Assembly (NCBI GenBank): GCA_947475125.1
Contig: CANJMX010000002.1
Coordinates: 1-46,516, forward strand
Direction: 5' to 3'
DNA length: 46,516 nt
Source of the DNA: Actinomycetota bacterium
GTDB lineage: Bacteria; Actinomycetota; Thermoleophilia; Miltoncostaeales; Miltoncostaeaceae
A model generated the notes under the pieces. That model was not told the DNA's origin. It saw only the letters and a list, made by a program, of their open reading frames with translations, and did no database searches. The number at the start of each line of letters is the position of its first letter. The first letter of the stretch is position 1. The position numbers and the translations under genes are program-made. Of this stretch, positions 1 to 8,209 are shown one piece after another.

Positions 1-523
1 ACTGCGCGAGCAGGCGCTCCTGATACGCGGACAGACGGAAGAACCAGTTCTCCTCTTCGATCCACTCCACGGGGCGCTGGTGCGTGGGGCACTGCTGCCC
101 CTCCGCCAGATCGCCCTCGTTGTAGAAGGTCTCGCATGAGGTGCAGTACCAGCCGCCGTAGCTGCCCTTGTAGATGTCACCCTTGTCGTGCATGCGCTGA
201 ATGAGCTGCTGCACCACCGCCGTGTGCTGATCGTCGGTGGTACGGATGAAGAAGTCGTTGGTGGCACCGAGTACCGCGCCCAGGGCCCGGAACCGGCCCG
301 ACAGTTCGTCTGCGTGCTCACGCGGGGTGCGGCCCAGGGCCTCGGCGGCCTGGGCGATCTTGGCGCCGTGCTCGTCGGTGCCCGTGAGGAAAAAGACATC
401 GTCGCCCAGCTGCCGGTGGTGGCGGGCGATGACGTCGGCCATGATCGTGGTGTACGCATGCCCCACGTGGGGGTCGGCGTTCACGTAATAGATCGGCGTG
501 GTGATGAAGAACGAATCGGACAC
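1..523 (-). CDS. metG: Methionyl-tRNA synthetase, N-terminal part (3' end outside window)
   Basis: Class I aminoacyl-tRNA synthetase that charges tRNA-Met in the cytoplasm. The visible N-terminus reads ITTPIYYVNADPHVGHAYTT, the typical MetRS start with the HIGH-type ATP motif (HVGH, residues 19-22), followed by the FLTGTDEHG block. Further on are the zinc-knuckle residues of the connective peptide (YCTSC, then CPTH). I placed the start at the GTG at 521-523 because it begins directly before the conserved block and no in-frame ATG lies near. There is no good Shine-Dalgarno sequence, so the message may be leaderless. The C-terminal half with KMSKS is beyond position 1. The gene is divergent from the one at 560. 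Confidence 0.95.
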   Translation of the reverse strand, partial: MSDSFFITTPIYYVNADPHVGHAYTTIMADVIARHHRQLGDDVFFLTGTDEHGAKIAQAAEALGRTPREHADELSGRFRALGAVLGATNDFFIRTTDDQHTAVVQQLIQRMHDKGDIYKGSYGGWYCTSCETFYNEGDLAEGQQCPTHQRPVEWIEEENWFFRLSAYQERLLAQ

Positions 524-559
524 GGAGGCAGCAGGATAGCGGCGGCGAGCCCATCCCCG

Positions 560-1063
560 GTGCACGTCCTCGACGCGGTCACGGCCGTGGCCGCGCGTCT
601 GCACGCCGCGGGCATCACGTGGCGCCTCGCCGGCAGTGCCGGTCGGCTGCTGCTTGGGGGCTCCGTCATCCCCGGCGACGTGGATGTGGAGGTGGCCGCG
701 TGCGACGCCGCGGCGGCTGCGAATGCCCTTGGTCTCCCCACTCCCGGGCCTACACACGGTGGTGGCTGGTCGTCGCACCGCAGCGAGGGAATGGTGGGCG
801 GAGTGACCGTGGATCTCTCGGCCGGGCTCGAGGTGCGGGGGCCGGGCGGGGTGCTGCGCGCCGACGATGCCGCAACGGTGGCCACACCCCTTGGCGGTGG
901 CTGGGTGCAGGTGGTTGCCCCCGGCGAGTCGGTGGCGCGCGCGGTGGTGGCGGGCGATGTCGCGCGTGAGCGCAGGGCCCGGGCAGAACTGCCCGCCGAT
1001 GCGGCGGCGGCCCTCGCCTATGCGGAGTCGCGCATTGCCGCGGCGGCCAGCGCCGCGCGATAG
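560..1063 (+). CDS. Small nucleotidyltransferase-fold protein
   Basis: A 167-residue protein that appears to have a minimal nucleotidyltransferase fold. LAGSAGRLLLGG is followed by GDVDVEV, matching the hG[GS]...Dh[DE]h signature of the polymerase-beta superfamily, and VTVDLSAGLEV could supply the third acidic residue. The GTG at 560 is the first start codon before the conserved helix (HVLDAVTAVAARLHAAG). The reading frame is open further upstream, but that part lies antisense to metG. Its 3' end overlaps the 3' end of rsmI by 46 bases, tail to tail. Substrate and role are unknown; small members of this superfamily include antitoxins and tRNA or antibiotic nucleotidyltransferases. No partner toxin is adjacent. 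Confidence 0.6.
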   Translation: MHVLDAVTAVAARLHAAGITWRLAGSAGRLLLGGSVIPGDVDVEVAACDAAAAANALGLPTPGPTHGGGWSSHRSEGMVGGVTVDLSAGLEVRGPGGVLRADDAATVATPLGGGWVQVVAPGESVARAVVAGDVARERRARAELPADAAAALAYAESRIAAAASAAR

Positions 1064-1860
1064 GCGGCGTTCCGGGGCGCCGCCCCCAGCGTGGCCACCA
1101 CATCGGCCGCGCGGGCTGGACTCATCCCGGCCTCGATCATCGGCATGAGCGCATTGGCAAGCGCGGCCTCATCGAGCGGCGGAGGCTCGGACGGTGGCGC
1201 GATGACCACAGCCACCTCGCCGCGCAGCGGCTCGGTGATGCGCTCGGCCAGCGCCGACGCCGTTCCGCGGATGATCTCCTCGTGCATCTTTGTCAGCTCA
1301 CGGCACACCGCCACCTGACGGTCGGGATCGTGATCGGCGAGCGCACGCATGAGCGCCGCCACCCGCTTGGGCCCTTCAAACACCACCACCGGCTCGCCCC
1401 AGGTATCGATGCGGGCGATGAATGCGGCCAACTCACCCGCCTTGCGCGGGGCGAAGCCTGCAAACGCGTACCCCGTGCCCGTCGACAGGCCCGACGCCAC
1501 CAGCGCGGTCTCCACCGCACCAGCGCCCGGAATGACCGTGACCGGGATGTCAGCCTTCACCGCGGCGGCAACGACGCGCGCCCCGGGGTCGCTCACGCCG
1601 GGCATGCCGGCGTCACTCACCAGCACCACAGTGGCGCCCTCCTCCATGCGCCGCACCAGGTCGGCCGCGCGCGAGGCCTCGTTGTGCTCGTGCGTGGGCA
1701 CCATGGGGGTATCCGAGCCCGCGTGGCGCAGCAGCACGGCGGTGCGTCGGGTGTCCTCGCAGGCCACCACATCGGCGTCGCGCAGTGCGGCGGCGGCGCG
1801 GGGCGACAGATCGTCGAGCGTGCCAATGGGGGTGGCCACCACCACGAGTGATCCGCTCAT
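1018..1860 (-). CDS. rsmI: 16S rRNA (cytidine(1402)-2'-O)-methyltransferase
   Basis: RsmI 2'-O-methylates C1402 in the 16S rRNA decoding centre using S-adenosylmethionine. The 280 residues match the family's usual length. The tetrapyrrole-methylase fold signatures are clear: VVATPIGTLDDLSPRAAAAL at the N-terminus, CEDTRRT at about 34-40, VSDAGMPGVSDPG at about 80-92, and a PGAGA SAM-pocket turn. The ATG overlaps the stop codon of the upstream ROK kinase gene by four bases (ATGA), so the two are probably translationally coupled. The 3' end runs convergently into the nucleotidyltransferase gene. Confidence 0.96.
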   Translation of the reverse strand: MSGSLVVVATPIGTLDDLSPRAAAALRDADVVACEDTRRTAVLLRHAGSDTPMVPTHEHNEASRAADLVRRMEEGATVVLVSDAGMPGVSDPGARVVAAAVKADIPVTVIPGAGAVETALVASGLSTGTGYAFAGFAPRKAGELAAFIARIDTWGEPVVVFEGPKRVAALMRALADHDPDRQVAVCRELTKMHEEIIRGTASALAERITEPLRGEVAVVIAPPSEPPPLDEAALANALMPMIEAGMSPARAADVVATLGAAPRNAAYRAALAAAAMRDSA

Positions 1861-2792
1861 GTGGCGTCCACCGCCAGGATCCCCGCGCCAACCATGCCTG
1901 CCTCAGGGCCAAAGGTGGCCCGCACGACCTCGGCGCGGCGTGTCGGCGGCAGCGCCCGTGCGAGGTACTCCTCACGGGCTGGCCCCAGAATCAGTTCCCC
2001 GGCATCCGACACGCCCCCGCCGATCACGACCACGTCGGGGTCGAATGCGTTGCAGAGCGACGCCACGCCCACGCCCAGCCAGCGGCCGGCCGCGGCGAAA
2101 ACCTGAAGGGCGTCGGAGTCGCCATCCCGTGCCAGTGCAAGCCCGGAGCGGGAATCAAGTTCGCCAACTGCCTGCAGGGCACCCAGGGCGGTGTCGGGGT
2201 TGGCCGCAGCGAAGGCCCGCAGGTCGCGCGTAATCGCGGTGCCGCTGCACATGGTCTCCAGGCAGCCGTGGCCCGGACAGTCGCCCTGGCACGGAGGGCC
2301 GTCCCCGTCGACGCAGATGTGCCCCAGCTCTGCACCATGTCCGCGACCGCCACGAAATATCTGGCCGCCAATGACGATGCCGCCGCCCACGCCGGTGCCG
2401 AGGGTGAGCAACAGGGCCGTCTGCGACCCCTGAGCGGCTCCCATACGGTGTTCGGCAAGAAGCGCCAGGTTGGCATCGTTGTCGAGTACAACAGGCAGGC
2501 CCGTGCGTACCTCGAGGGCCCCAGCGGCATCGAAATCGCTCATTCCCGTGTGCACTGAGTGGGCCACGCGGCCAGTGACGGCGTCAATCGTGGCGGGCAA
2601 CCCCACGCCGATTGCGGTGATCGGCACGGTTGAGTCGGACCCCAGATCGGCACACAGGGCGGCAATCGCCTCCACGATCTCGATTCCCCCGTGGGGAGTG
2701 GGAATGACCACTGATCGCTCGACGCAGAAGTCGGTCCCGAGGCGCCCGGCCGCGATTTTGGTGCCACCCACGTCAATGCCGATGACAGCCAT
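1857..2792 (-). CDS. ROK-family sugar kinase (glucokinase-like)
   Basis: A 311-residue cytoplasmic kinase of the ROK family, probably phosphorylating glucose or a related hexose. The N-terminal phosphate loop is GIDVGGTKIAAG, the catalytic aspartate lies in LDNDANLA, and GTGVGGGIVIGG is the second ATP-binding loop. ROK zinc and substrate motifs are present (ELGH, then CQGDCPGHGCLE). A strong ribosome binding site (GGAGGG, six bases before ATG) supports the start. It is first in a two-gene operon with rsmI and diverges from the LCP gene 53 bases away. Sequence alone does not separate glucokinase from other ROK specificities or from a sugar-sensing role, although no N-terminal HTH is present. 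Confidence 0.9.
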   Translation of the reverse strand: MAVIGIDVGGTKIAAGRLGTDFCVERSVVIPTPHGGIEIVEAIAALCADLGSDSTVPITAIGVGLPATIDAVTGRVAHSVHTGMSDFDAAGALEVRTGLPVVLDNDANLALLAEHRMGAAQGSQTALLLTLGTGVGGGIVIGGQIFRGGRGHGAELGHICVDGDGPPCQGDCPGHGCLETMCSGTAITRDLRAFAAANPDTALGALQAVGELDSRSGLALARDGDSDALQVFAAAGRWLGVGVASLCNAFDPDVVVIGGGVSDAGELILGPAREEYLARALPPTRRAEVVRATFGPEAGMVGAGILAVDAT

Positions 2793-2845
2793 TCATACCC
2801 TCCGGGAACCGGGAACGCTGGCGGCGAAGGTACCATCGCAGGCCG

Positions 2846-3925
2846 ATGCCGCCCCACACCAAGCCATACCGCCGCTTCAAGGCGCGAGGCGCTGGCAAAT
2901 CCTCAGAGGGGCTTGACGGCCTGAAGTCACTCACTGAGGGTGCCGCCGCAGCTGAGCGCCCTGACCCCGTTCCGCTGTCCGATCCGCCCAAGCCGCCACG
3001 CAAGTGGTGGTCATTTCGCGGCATGAGCGTGTGGGGCTGGACCTGGCGCGTGGGCGTGGTGGTGGTGCTCGGGCTCGTGGCGTGGGGGGTCTTCGGGTTT
3101 CTCGCGATTCACGGCGCCGTCGATCAGGCGAACAACCGCATCACGGCAAGCGCGAGGCAGGCCCTCACACCCGGGGCCGCCATGCTGTCGAGCCCACAGA
3201 ACACGCTCATCGTCGGATCGGATGCACGTCCGGGCGAGACCCGAAGCCGCGCCGACACGATCATGCTCATGCGCACCGATCCAGGTGCGGGCAAGGTGAA
3301 GTGGCTGTCCATCCCCCGCGACTTCCGCGTGAGCCTTCCGGGGCAGGGTGCCGACAAGATCAACGCCGCGTACTACCTCGCAGGGCAGAAGGGCATCATC
3401 ACGGCGGTCCGCGACCTCACGGGCCTGCCCATTCACCACATCGTCACCATCAACTTCAACGGCGTGAAGAAGATGGTGGACGACATCGGCGGGATTACCG
3501 TGAACAACCCCACCGCGCTGCGCAACTGCAAGTACCCGGGGGGCACCACGGTGAGCTTTCCCGCGGGGCAGATCGACCTGAACGGCGACGAGGCCCTCAA
3601 GTTCGTGCGCGTGCGAAAGTGCGACGACGACTTTCACCGGGCCGCCCGCCAGCAGGCATTCGTGACCGGCGTGAAGGGCAAGATGGCGTCGCTCACCACC
3701 ATCCCCTTCTCGCCCTGGAATGGGGCCGGGGTCATCCGGGCGATCGGCACCGATATGGGGACGACCGACCTGATGAAGCTCGGCTGGCTTCAGTGGCGGC
3801 TTACGTCGAACCCGGCCGACCGCGTGGTGCTGGCCGGTATCCCCCGCTACGTCAACGGCATCTCATACGTGGTGGGCGAACCGAACTTGGATGAACAGCA
3901 GATCGCCGACTTCGTGCGGCGCTAG
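2846..3925 (+). CDS. LytR-CpsA-Psr (LCP) family cell-wall ligase
   Basis: LCP enzymes transfer undecaprenyl-linked glycopolymers (teichoic acid, arabinogalactan or capsule type) onto peptidoglycan outside the membrane. The 359-residue protein has a Pro/basic cytoplasmic N-terminus of about 60 residues, one transmembrane segment (about 68-92, VGVVVVLGLVAWGVFGFLAI), and an LCP domain from about 117. Family residues are visible: GSDAR, the RADTIMLM metal-site block, SIPRD, and FVRVRKCDDDFHRAARQQ with the conserved arginines. The start is an ATG with no clear ribosome binding site. It is transcribed divergently from the ROK kinase and is monocistronic. Its presence argues for a monoderm host. Confidence 0.93.
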   Translation: MPPHTKPYRRFKARGAGKSSEGLDGLKSLTEGAAAAERPDPVPLSDPPKPPRKWWSFRGMSVWGWTWRVGVVVVLGLVAWGVFGFLAIHGAVDQANNRITASARQALTPGAAMLSSPQNTLIVGSDARPGETRSRADTIMLMRTDPGAGKVKWLSIPRDFRVSLPGQGADKINAAYYLAGQKGIITAVRDLTGLPIHHIVTINFNGVKKMVDDIGGITVNNPTALRNCKYPGGTTVSFPAGQIDLNGDEALKFVRVRKCDDDFHRAARQQAFVTGVKGKMASLTTIPFSPWNGAGVIRAIGTDMGTTDLMKLGWLQWRLTSNPADRVVLAGIPRYVNGISYVVGEPNLDEQQIADFVRR

Positions 3926-4330
3926 CGGTACCTCATGCGGTGCCGGTGGCTTCGCCGCCGGTGTGGCGCCATGCGGGGCAGCCACGGTCGCCTGCCCCCG
4001 GCGATCTGATGATGAGGCCCGGATACTCGATGGTGGTGATGGAGGGGTACGTGCCCAGGCCCGCGCGGCGGCGTACCCCTCCCATTCATTCCCCGGCGAG
4101 GGCCACGCGAGATATGGGGATCACCTCCGTTGGCGGCAGCGGCATCCCGGCGATGGATCGTCAACCCGATCCACGACGGGCGATGGTCGATTGCGCGTGA
4201 CCCGTTGGCGACCATGCACCCGGAGTGGTACTCGCCCCGGTGGCCCCGTTGGGGCCGGCGTCGCAATACCGAAACGCCGTAACGATCGCGAAGGGACACG
4301 CCCCATCGGCACGAAGAGATGAGGACGGAC
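3926..4330. other. Stretch without a convincing gene
   Basis: About 400 bases between the LCP gene and a small leftward gene. Open frames exist on both strands, but their translations are Arg/Pro/His-rich shadows of GC-rich DNA with no domain, start-site or coupling support. I see no strong hairpin or repeat. Confidence 0.5.
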
Positions 4331-4543
4331 TCAGGCAGGCAATGCCACGCCGCAGGCACGTCGCGCGCGCTCGCAGAGCGCCCGCACCTCGTGCTCGCCG
4401 AGAGCCCCGCTCCTCACCGCCTGTGCCGCTGCCGACCAGGCCAGCCATGCCTCCGCTGCCTCGAAGTCCATCGTGTCTGCGTCGCGCAGGTGCGAAATCA
4501 GCGCGTCCATCGCCTCAAGTGCATCGTCACGGATGTCGTCCAT
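4331..4543 (-). CDS. Small acidic helical protein of unknown function
   Basis: I do not recognise this 70-residue protein. It is acidic and alanine-rich, predicted almost wholly helical (MDDIRDDALEAMDALISHL at the start), with one tryptophan-containing helix and two cysteines near the C-terminus. A ribosome binding site (AAGGA about eight bases before the ATG) and natural amino-acid composition support translation. It reads leftward and has no coupled neighbour. Confidence 0.55.
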   Translation of the reverse strand: MDDIRDDALEAMDALISHLRDADTMDFEAAEAWLAWSAAAQAVRSGALGEHEVRALCERARRACGVALPA

Positions 4544-4688
4544 GCTCTGTTCCTTGCGTCGTGGGATGAGCCGTCACCACGGTACGGAGCAACATCTGAG
4601 CGCAGGTTGAACTGCCGATACAGGTCGCCCCGGCAGGGGCGCTGTTACAGCGGTGACGACGCCCAGAGCCTGCGGGGCGCCCGAGCCC

Positions 4689-5012
4689 TCAGGCCTTGTC
4701 GAGCCCCACGGTCTTGCCGCTGCTCTTTGGCGCGGCGTCGCCACCCGACGATGCCGGTGCCGCCGTGGAATCGCTCCCCGACTTCTTCTCGCCACCGGAT
4801 GAGTCGCCGGCGCTGCCACCGCCCACGGGACGCGTCTTGGTGCCGTAGTCGGTGTTGTGAAAGCCCGATCCCTTGAAGTGGATCGCGGGGGCGTGGAGCA
4901 CGCGCTCGGCCTTCGCGCCGCACTCCTCGCACTTCTTCAGCGGCGTGTCGGACATGCTTTGGAACACCTCGAAACGGTGTCCCTTCACGCAGCTGTAGTC
5001 GTAGACCGGCAC
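4689..5012 (-). CDS. FmdB-family zinc-ribbon protein
   Basis: A 107-residue protein with the FmdB/CxxC_CxxC_SSSS regulatory domain. The GTG start gives VPVYDYSC, the invariant beginning of the family. C8 pairs with the KCEECGAKAER knuckle at about 28-38, and the domain ends in HFKGSGFHNTDYG. The tail of about 50 residues is low-complexity Gly/Ser/Ala/Lys and probably disordered. AGGAG ahead of the GTG fixes the start; a longer in-frame extension lacks family homology. Members are named after a putative regulator of formamidase, but their actual function is unproven. It is divergent from the deacetylase gene. Confidence 0.9.
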   Translation of the reverse strand: MPVYDYSCVKGHRFEVFQSMSDTPLKKCEECGAKAERVLHAPAIHFKGSGFHNTDYGTKTRPVGGGSAGDSSGGEKKSGSDSTAAPASSGGDAAPKSSGKTVGLDKA

Positions 5013-5183
5013 GGGCTCTCCTGATGGGCGGTAAGCGTCGCCGAGTATAGACCCGACGATGCGTCTTGGCACTCGAACGCCCGGTGTGCCAACCACGGGG
5101 CATCCTCGGGGGGCGCTGCTACCCTCGATGACCATGTGGACGCCGACGGGGAAACCCGTGACGAACCGCGAAAAGGGTCTCCC

Positions 5184-6014
5184 GTGACCAGTGCGCACGA
5201 TCCCGTGACCCATCGCAGCGACGACTCGATCCCGATGACCAGGTCACGGACGATTCGGCGCGTCGTACTGGCCGAAGCAGCCGTGCTGGCTGGAGCCACT
5301 GCGATTGCCCGGCGCCACCCCCGTGCCGCGCTCGCCGCCATCGTGGCGGGATCGATGGCGGGCTGGGCAACATTCCGGCCGGGATCCCCCATCTACGGCC
5401 CGGTGCCATCTCGCGGGCCCTCCGATGCCCCATTCGCCGCACTCACCTTTGACGACGGGCCTGGGCCATCCACCCCCGCGATCCTCGATGCGCTGCGCGA
5501 TGAGGGAGTGCGTGCGACCTTCTTCATCCTCGGACGCCAGGCGGCCCGCCACCCCGAGATGGTGCGACGCATCCACGACGAGGGGCATCAGATCGGAAGC
5601 CACGGTTACGACCACGGCATCCTCGTGTGGCGCGGCCCACGCTACGTGCGGCGGCAGATCAACCGCACGGCCGATGCAATCACCGCGGCGGCGGGCCCCG
5701 ATGCGCTCTCCCCCATGTTCCGGGCACCCCATGGATTCCGTGGGCCAACCACCTGGGCCGCCGTCAGGTCGGCCGGGTACCGCCTCATGGGATGGAGCAA
5801 GGGCGTGTTCGACTCCGCCAACCCCGGCGCCGACGTCGTGGTGCAGCGGTCCGCCGCAGCACTTGCGCCCGGATGCATCCTGCTGCTGCATGACGCCGAC
5901 GGCTGGGCACCCGATGCCCCGCGCGACGACACGGCGGCCGCCATCCCCGGCATCTGCGCGGCAGCCCGCGATCAGGGTCTGGAACTGGTGACGCTCAACG
6001 AGCTCGGCGTCTGA
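5184..6014 (+). CDS. NodB-type polysaccharide deacetylase, membrane anchored
   Basis: Carbohydrate esterase family 4 protein that probably removes N- or O-acetyl groups from peptidoglycan or another envelope polysaccharide outside the membrane. Motif 1 is TFDDGP with the metal-binding DD pair, motif 2 is SHGYDH (H-x3-H zinc ligands), motif 3 is RAPHG, and the C-terminal LLLHD carries the catalytic histidine. A hydrophobic segment near residues 28-60 likely anchors it. The GTG at 5184 has AAGGG six bases upstream; an in-frame GTG at 5136 would add 16 residues without a ribosome binding site. Only one base separates its stop from the next gene, so the two are cotranscribed. Confidence 0.92.
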   Translation: MTSAHDPVTHRSDDSIPMTRSRTIRRVVLAEAAVLAGATAIARRHPRAALAAIVAGSMAGWATFRPGSPIYGPVPSRGPSDAPFAALTFDDGPGPSTPAILDALRDEGVRATFFILGRQAARHPEMVRRIHDEGHQIGSHGYDHGILVWRGPRYVRRQINRTADAITAAAGPDALSPMFRAPHGFRGPTTWAAVRSAGYRLMGWSKGVFDSANPGADVVVQRSAAALAPGCILLLHDADGWAPDAPRDDTAAAIPGICAAARDQGLELVTLNELGV

Positions 6015-6015
6015 C

Positions 6016-7113
6016 GTGAGCACCGACGCCCCCTCACCCAGGCGCCGCCACATGCCCAAATGGGGCTGGCACGCCATCCGACTCACGGCAATCATCATCG
6101 TGGTGCTGCTGGTGCTCTGGCGCGTGGACTGGTCGGCCATCCTCTCGGCCTTCCGGCTCGACAACATCTGGCTGCTGGTCATCGCCGTGCTGGCCAACTT
6201 CGCGTCGGTGCTCCTGAAGGGGCTGGCCTGGAAGGGTGTGGTCGACGGACTGCCGACCCTCAAGCGGAAGACGCGCTACTTCGACCTGCTGAGCCCGCTC
6301 ATGGTGGGATTCCTCTTCAACACCATCCTGGCCGCACGCGTGGGCGAGATCGCCAAGGTGCTGCTGGCCAAGCGCCGGCTCAACCGGAGGGGCGAGGATC
6401 TCTCCACCACGGTGCTGCTCGGCACCGTGGTGGTGGAGAACATCATCACCACGGTCGCATGGGTGTTTCTTGTCGTCCTCATCGGCCTCTTCCTGCCGCT
6501 GCCCTCGTATGCATGGGTCATCACCGCAGTGCTCGGCGTCATCTGTCTGGTGGTGCTGGTGGTCGCCATGCTGCAGCGCCCCGGCACTCAGGTGCCCGAT
6601 TGGCTTTCCACCGGAAACATCTGGCACCGGGCCATGCGCGCGCTGCGCCGCCTGTGGGCTGCAGTGCAGGAGAGCCACGTCGGCCTTCGCGACCCCCACC
6701 GCATGGCAACGGTCGCCATCCCCAGCTTCGGCACCTGGCTCGCCCAGTGGGCTGGTATCTACGCCACCCTCGGCGCCTTCGGCCTTGGGTATGTGGGCTG
6801 GGGCGGCGCTGGCCTGCTGCTGGTCACCATCACCCTTGCCCAGTCATTTCCGATCCTCCCCGGGAATCTCGTGGTGTTCCAGGCTGCGGCCGTTGTGCCC
6901 CTCACCGCGTCATACGGCGTCAGTGCCGCCGATGCCCTGGCGTTCTCCATCGTCCTGCAGGCCACCGAGATGGCCGTGGGCGTCGCCGTGGGCTTTATCT
7001 TCCTGCTTCTCGAGGGCGTGGGCTTCAAGCAACTGCGCGCCGAAGCAGAGCAGGAGGAGCACGACCTTGAGGACCCGGTGGCGCCCCACGGAGAGACTCC
7101 CGGCGGCGCGTAG
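6016..7113 (+). CDS. UPF0104 / lysylphosphatidylglycerol synthase TM-region protein
   Basis: A 365-residue polytopic membrane protein with about eight hydrophobic segments, matching the flippase-like membrane half of MprF (AglD/UPF0104). Family features include a first helix then DWSAILSAF, LKGLAWKGVVDGL, the loop LLSPLMVGFLFNTILAARVGE, and the SFPILPGNLVVFQAAAV block near the C-terminus. There is no cytosolic aminoacyl-transferase domain, so it does not make lysyl-PG itself; lipid or glycolipid translocation is a family-based guess. It starts with GTG one base after the deacetylase stop, suggesting a joint envelope-modification role. An acidic tail of about 30 residues is probably disordered. 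Confidence 0.88.
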   Translation: MSTDAPSPRRRHMPKWGWHAIRLTAIIIVVLLVLWRVDWSAILSAFRLDNIWLLVIAVLANFASVLLKGLAWKGVVDGLPTLKRKTRYFDLLSPLMVGFLFNTILAARVGEIAKVLLAKRRLNRRGEDLSTTVLLGTVVVENIITTVAWVFLVVLIGLFLPLPSYAWVITAVLGVICLVVLVVAMLQRPGTQVPDWLSTGNIWHRAMRALRRLWAAVQESHVGLRDPHRMATVAIPSFGTWLAQWAGIYATLGAFGLGYVGWGGAGLLLVTITLAQSFPILPGNLVVFQAAAVVPLTASYGVSAADALAFSIVLQATEMAVGVAVGFIFLLLEGVGFKQLRAEAEQEEHDLEDPVAPHGETPGGA

Positions 7114-7221
7114 CCCGGCGGCGGGGCCCCGGCGCGCCCGGCGGGGGCGCAATTCGCCAGCGCACCGGGGCCATGCCGCATGGTTCCATCAGCACCCGCG
7201 CCTGTGGTTACGCGGGTGACG

Positions 7222-7257
7222 CACTGGCCCACTGGCACCCACGCCAGTCGCCCAGTG
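7222..7257. terminator. Hairpin between convergent genes
   Basis: Two 15-base arms (7222-7236 and 7243-7257) pair at 13 of 15 positions around a 6-base loop. It lies between the convergent membrane-protein gene and pstB, so it could act as a bidirectional terminator. There is no clear T-tract on either side. Confidence 0.5.
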
Positions 7258-7270
7258 GAGCAGTCGGCTC

Positions 7271-8209
7271 CTAGCCGAAGCGGCCGGTGACGTACGCCTC
7301 GGTGCGGGAGTGCTTGGGGTTGCCGAACACGTCGCGTGTCAGCCCCGTCTCGATAAGGCGACCGGGCTCGCCCTCATTCTCGATGGTGATAAAGCCGGTG
7401 TAGTCCGACACGCGAGCGGCCTGCTGCATGTTGTGGGTCACGATGATGACGGTGACCCGGTCCTTGAGCTCGCGGATGAGGTCCTCGATACGCAGTGTTG
7501 ACTGCGGGTCGAGCGCAGAGCACGGCTCGTCCATGAGCAGCACGTCGGGCTCCACGGCGAGGGCGCGAGCAATGCACAGACGCTGCTGCTGGCCGCCCGA
7601 CAGGCCACCGGCGGGGGCGTTGAGGCGGTTCTTGACCTCGTCCCACAGGCCGGCGCCACGGAGCGTGCGCTCCACAACATCGTCCCGCTCGGCCTTGCCA
7701 CCCTTCACCCGGTTGAACTTCGGCCCCGCCCAGATGTTGTCGGCGATCGACTTGGTGGGAAATGGGTTGGGGCGCTGGAACACCATGCCCACCGCGCGCC
7801 GCACGGCCACCGGGTCGGCGTCCTTGCCGTACACGTCCTGGTCGTGCAGCAGCACGGTGCCCTCGGCACGGGCGCCGGGCACCAGTTCGTGCATGCGGTT
7901 GAGCGAGCGCAGAAAGGTTGACTTTCCGCAGCCGGATGGCCCGATGAGGGCCGTTACCGTGTTCGCCGGAAATGCGAGGGAGACGCCTTCGATGACCTTG
8001 TGCGACCCGAAGTAGCACGACAGGTCGAGGGTGCGCATTGGGTGCGCCAGCGACGGGTCGTTGGGATCGGCGGGGGCGCTGGTGGCCGGAGCCTCCGATG
8101 CCAGGGTCGCACTGCCCACAGGCATGGATGACTGCGCGTGAGCCGCTGGCGCCTCAACCTGCGGCTCGGCCACTGCCTCGTCGCCGCCGCTGCTGTGTGG
8201 GTCCGTCAT
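7271..8209 (-). CDS. pstB: Phosphate ABC transporter ATP-binding protein
   Basis: Cytoplasmic ATPase of the high-affinity phosphate importer. All ABC motifs are visible: Walker A GPSGCGKST, Q-loop VFQRPNPFP (typical of PstB), signature LSGGQQQRLCIARAL, Walker B VLLMDEPCSALDP, and the H-loop in IIVTHN. The ATG at 8207-8209 overlaps the stop of the fused permease gene by four bases (ATGA). This start gives 312 residues with an Ala/Pro/Ser-rich extension of about 57 residues before the ABC domain begins at MRTLDLSCYFG; an internal start there (8039) would give the usual length. Last gene of the leftward pstS-pstCA-pstB operon. Confidence 0.95.
   Translation of the reverse strand: MTDPHSSGGDEAVAEPQVEAPAAHAQSSMPVGSATLASEAPATSAPADPNDPSLAHPMRTLDLSCYFGSHKVIEGVSLAFPANTVTALIGPSGCGKSTFLRSLNRMHELVPGARAEGTVLLHDQDVYGKDADPVAVRRAVGMVFQRPNPFPTKSIADNIWAGPKFNRVKGGKAERDDVVERTLRGAGLWDEVKNRLNAPAGGLSGGQQQRLCIARALAVEPDVLLMDEPCSALDPQSTLRIEDLIRELKDRVTVIIVTHNMQQAARVSDYTGFITIENEGEPGRLIETGLTRDVFGNPKHSRTEAYVTGRFG

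Noticed and set aside
3922..4359. Leftward 145-codon frame downstream of the LCP gene
   Set aside because: His/Arg/Gly-rich composition, no ribosome binding site, and it overlaps the better-supported small acidic gene.
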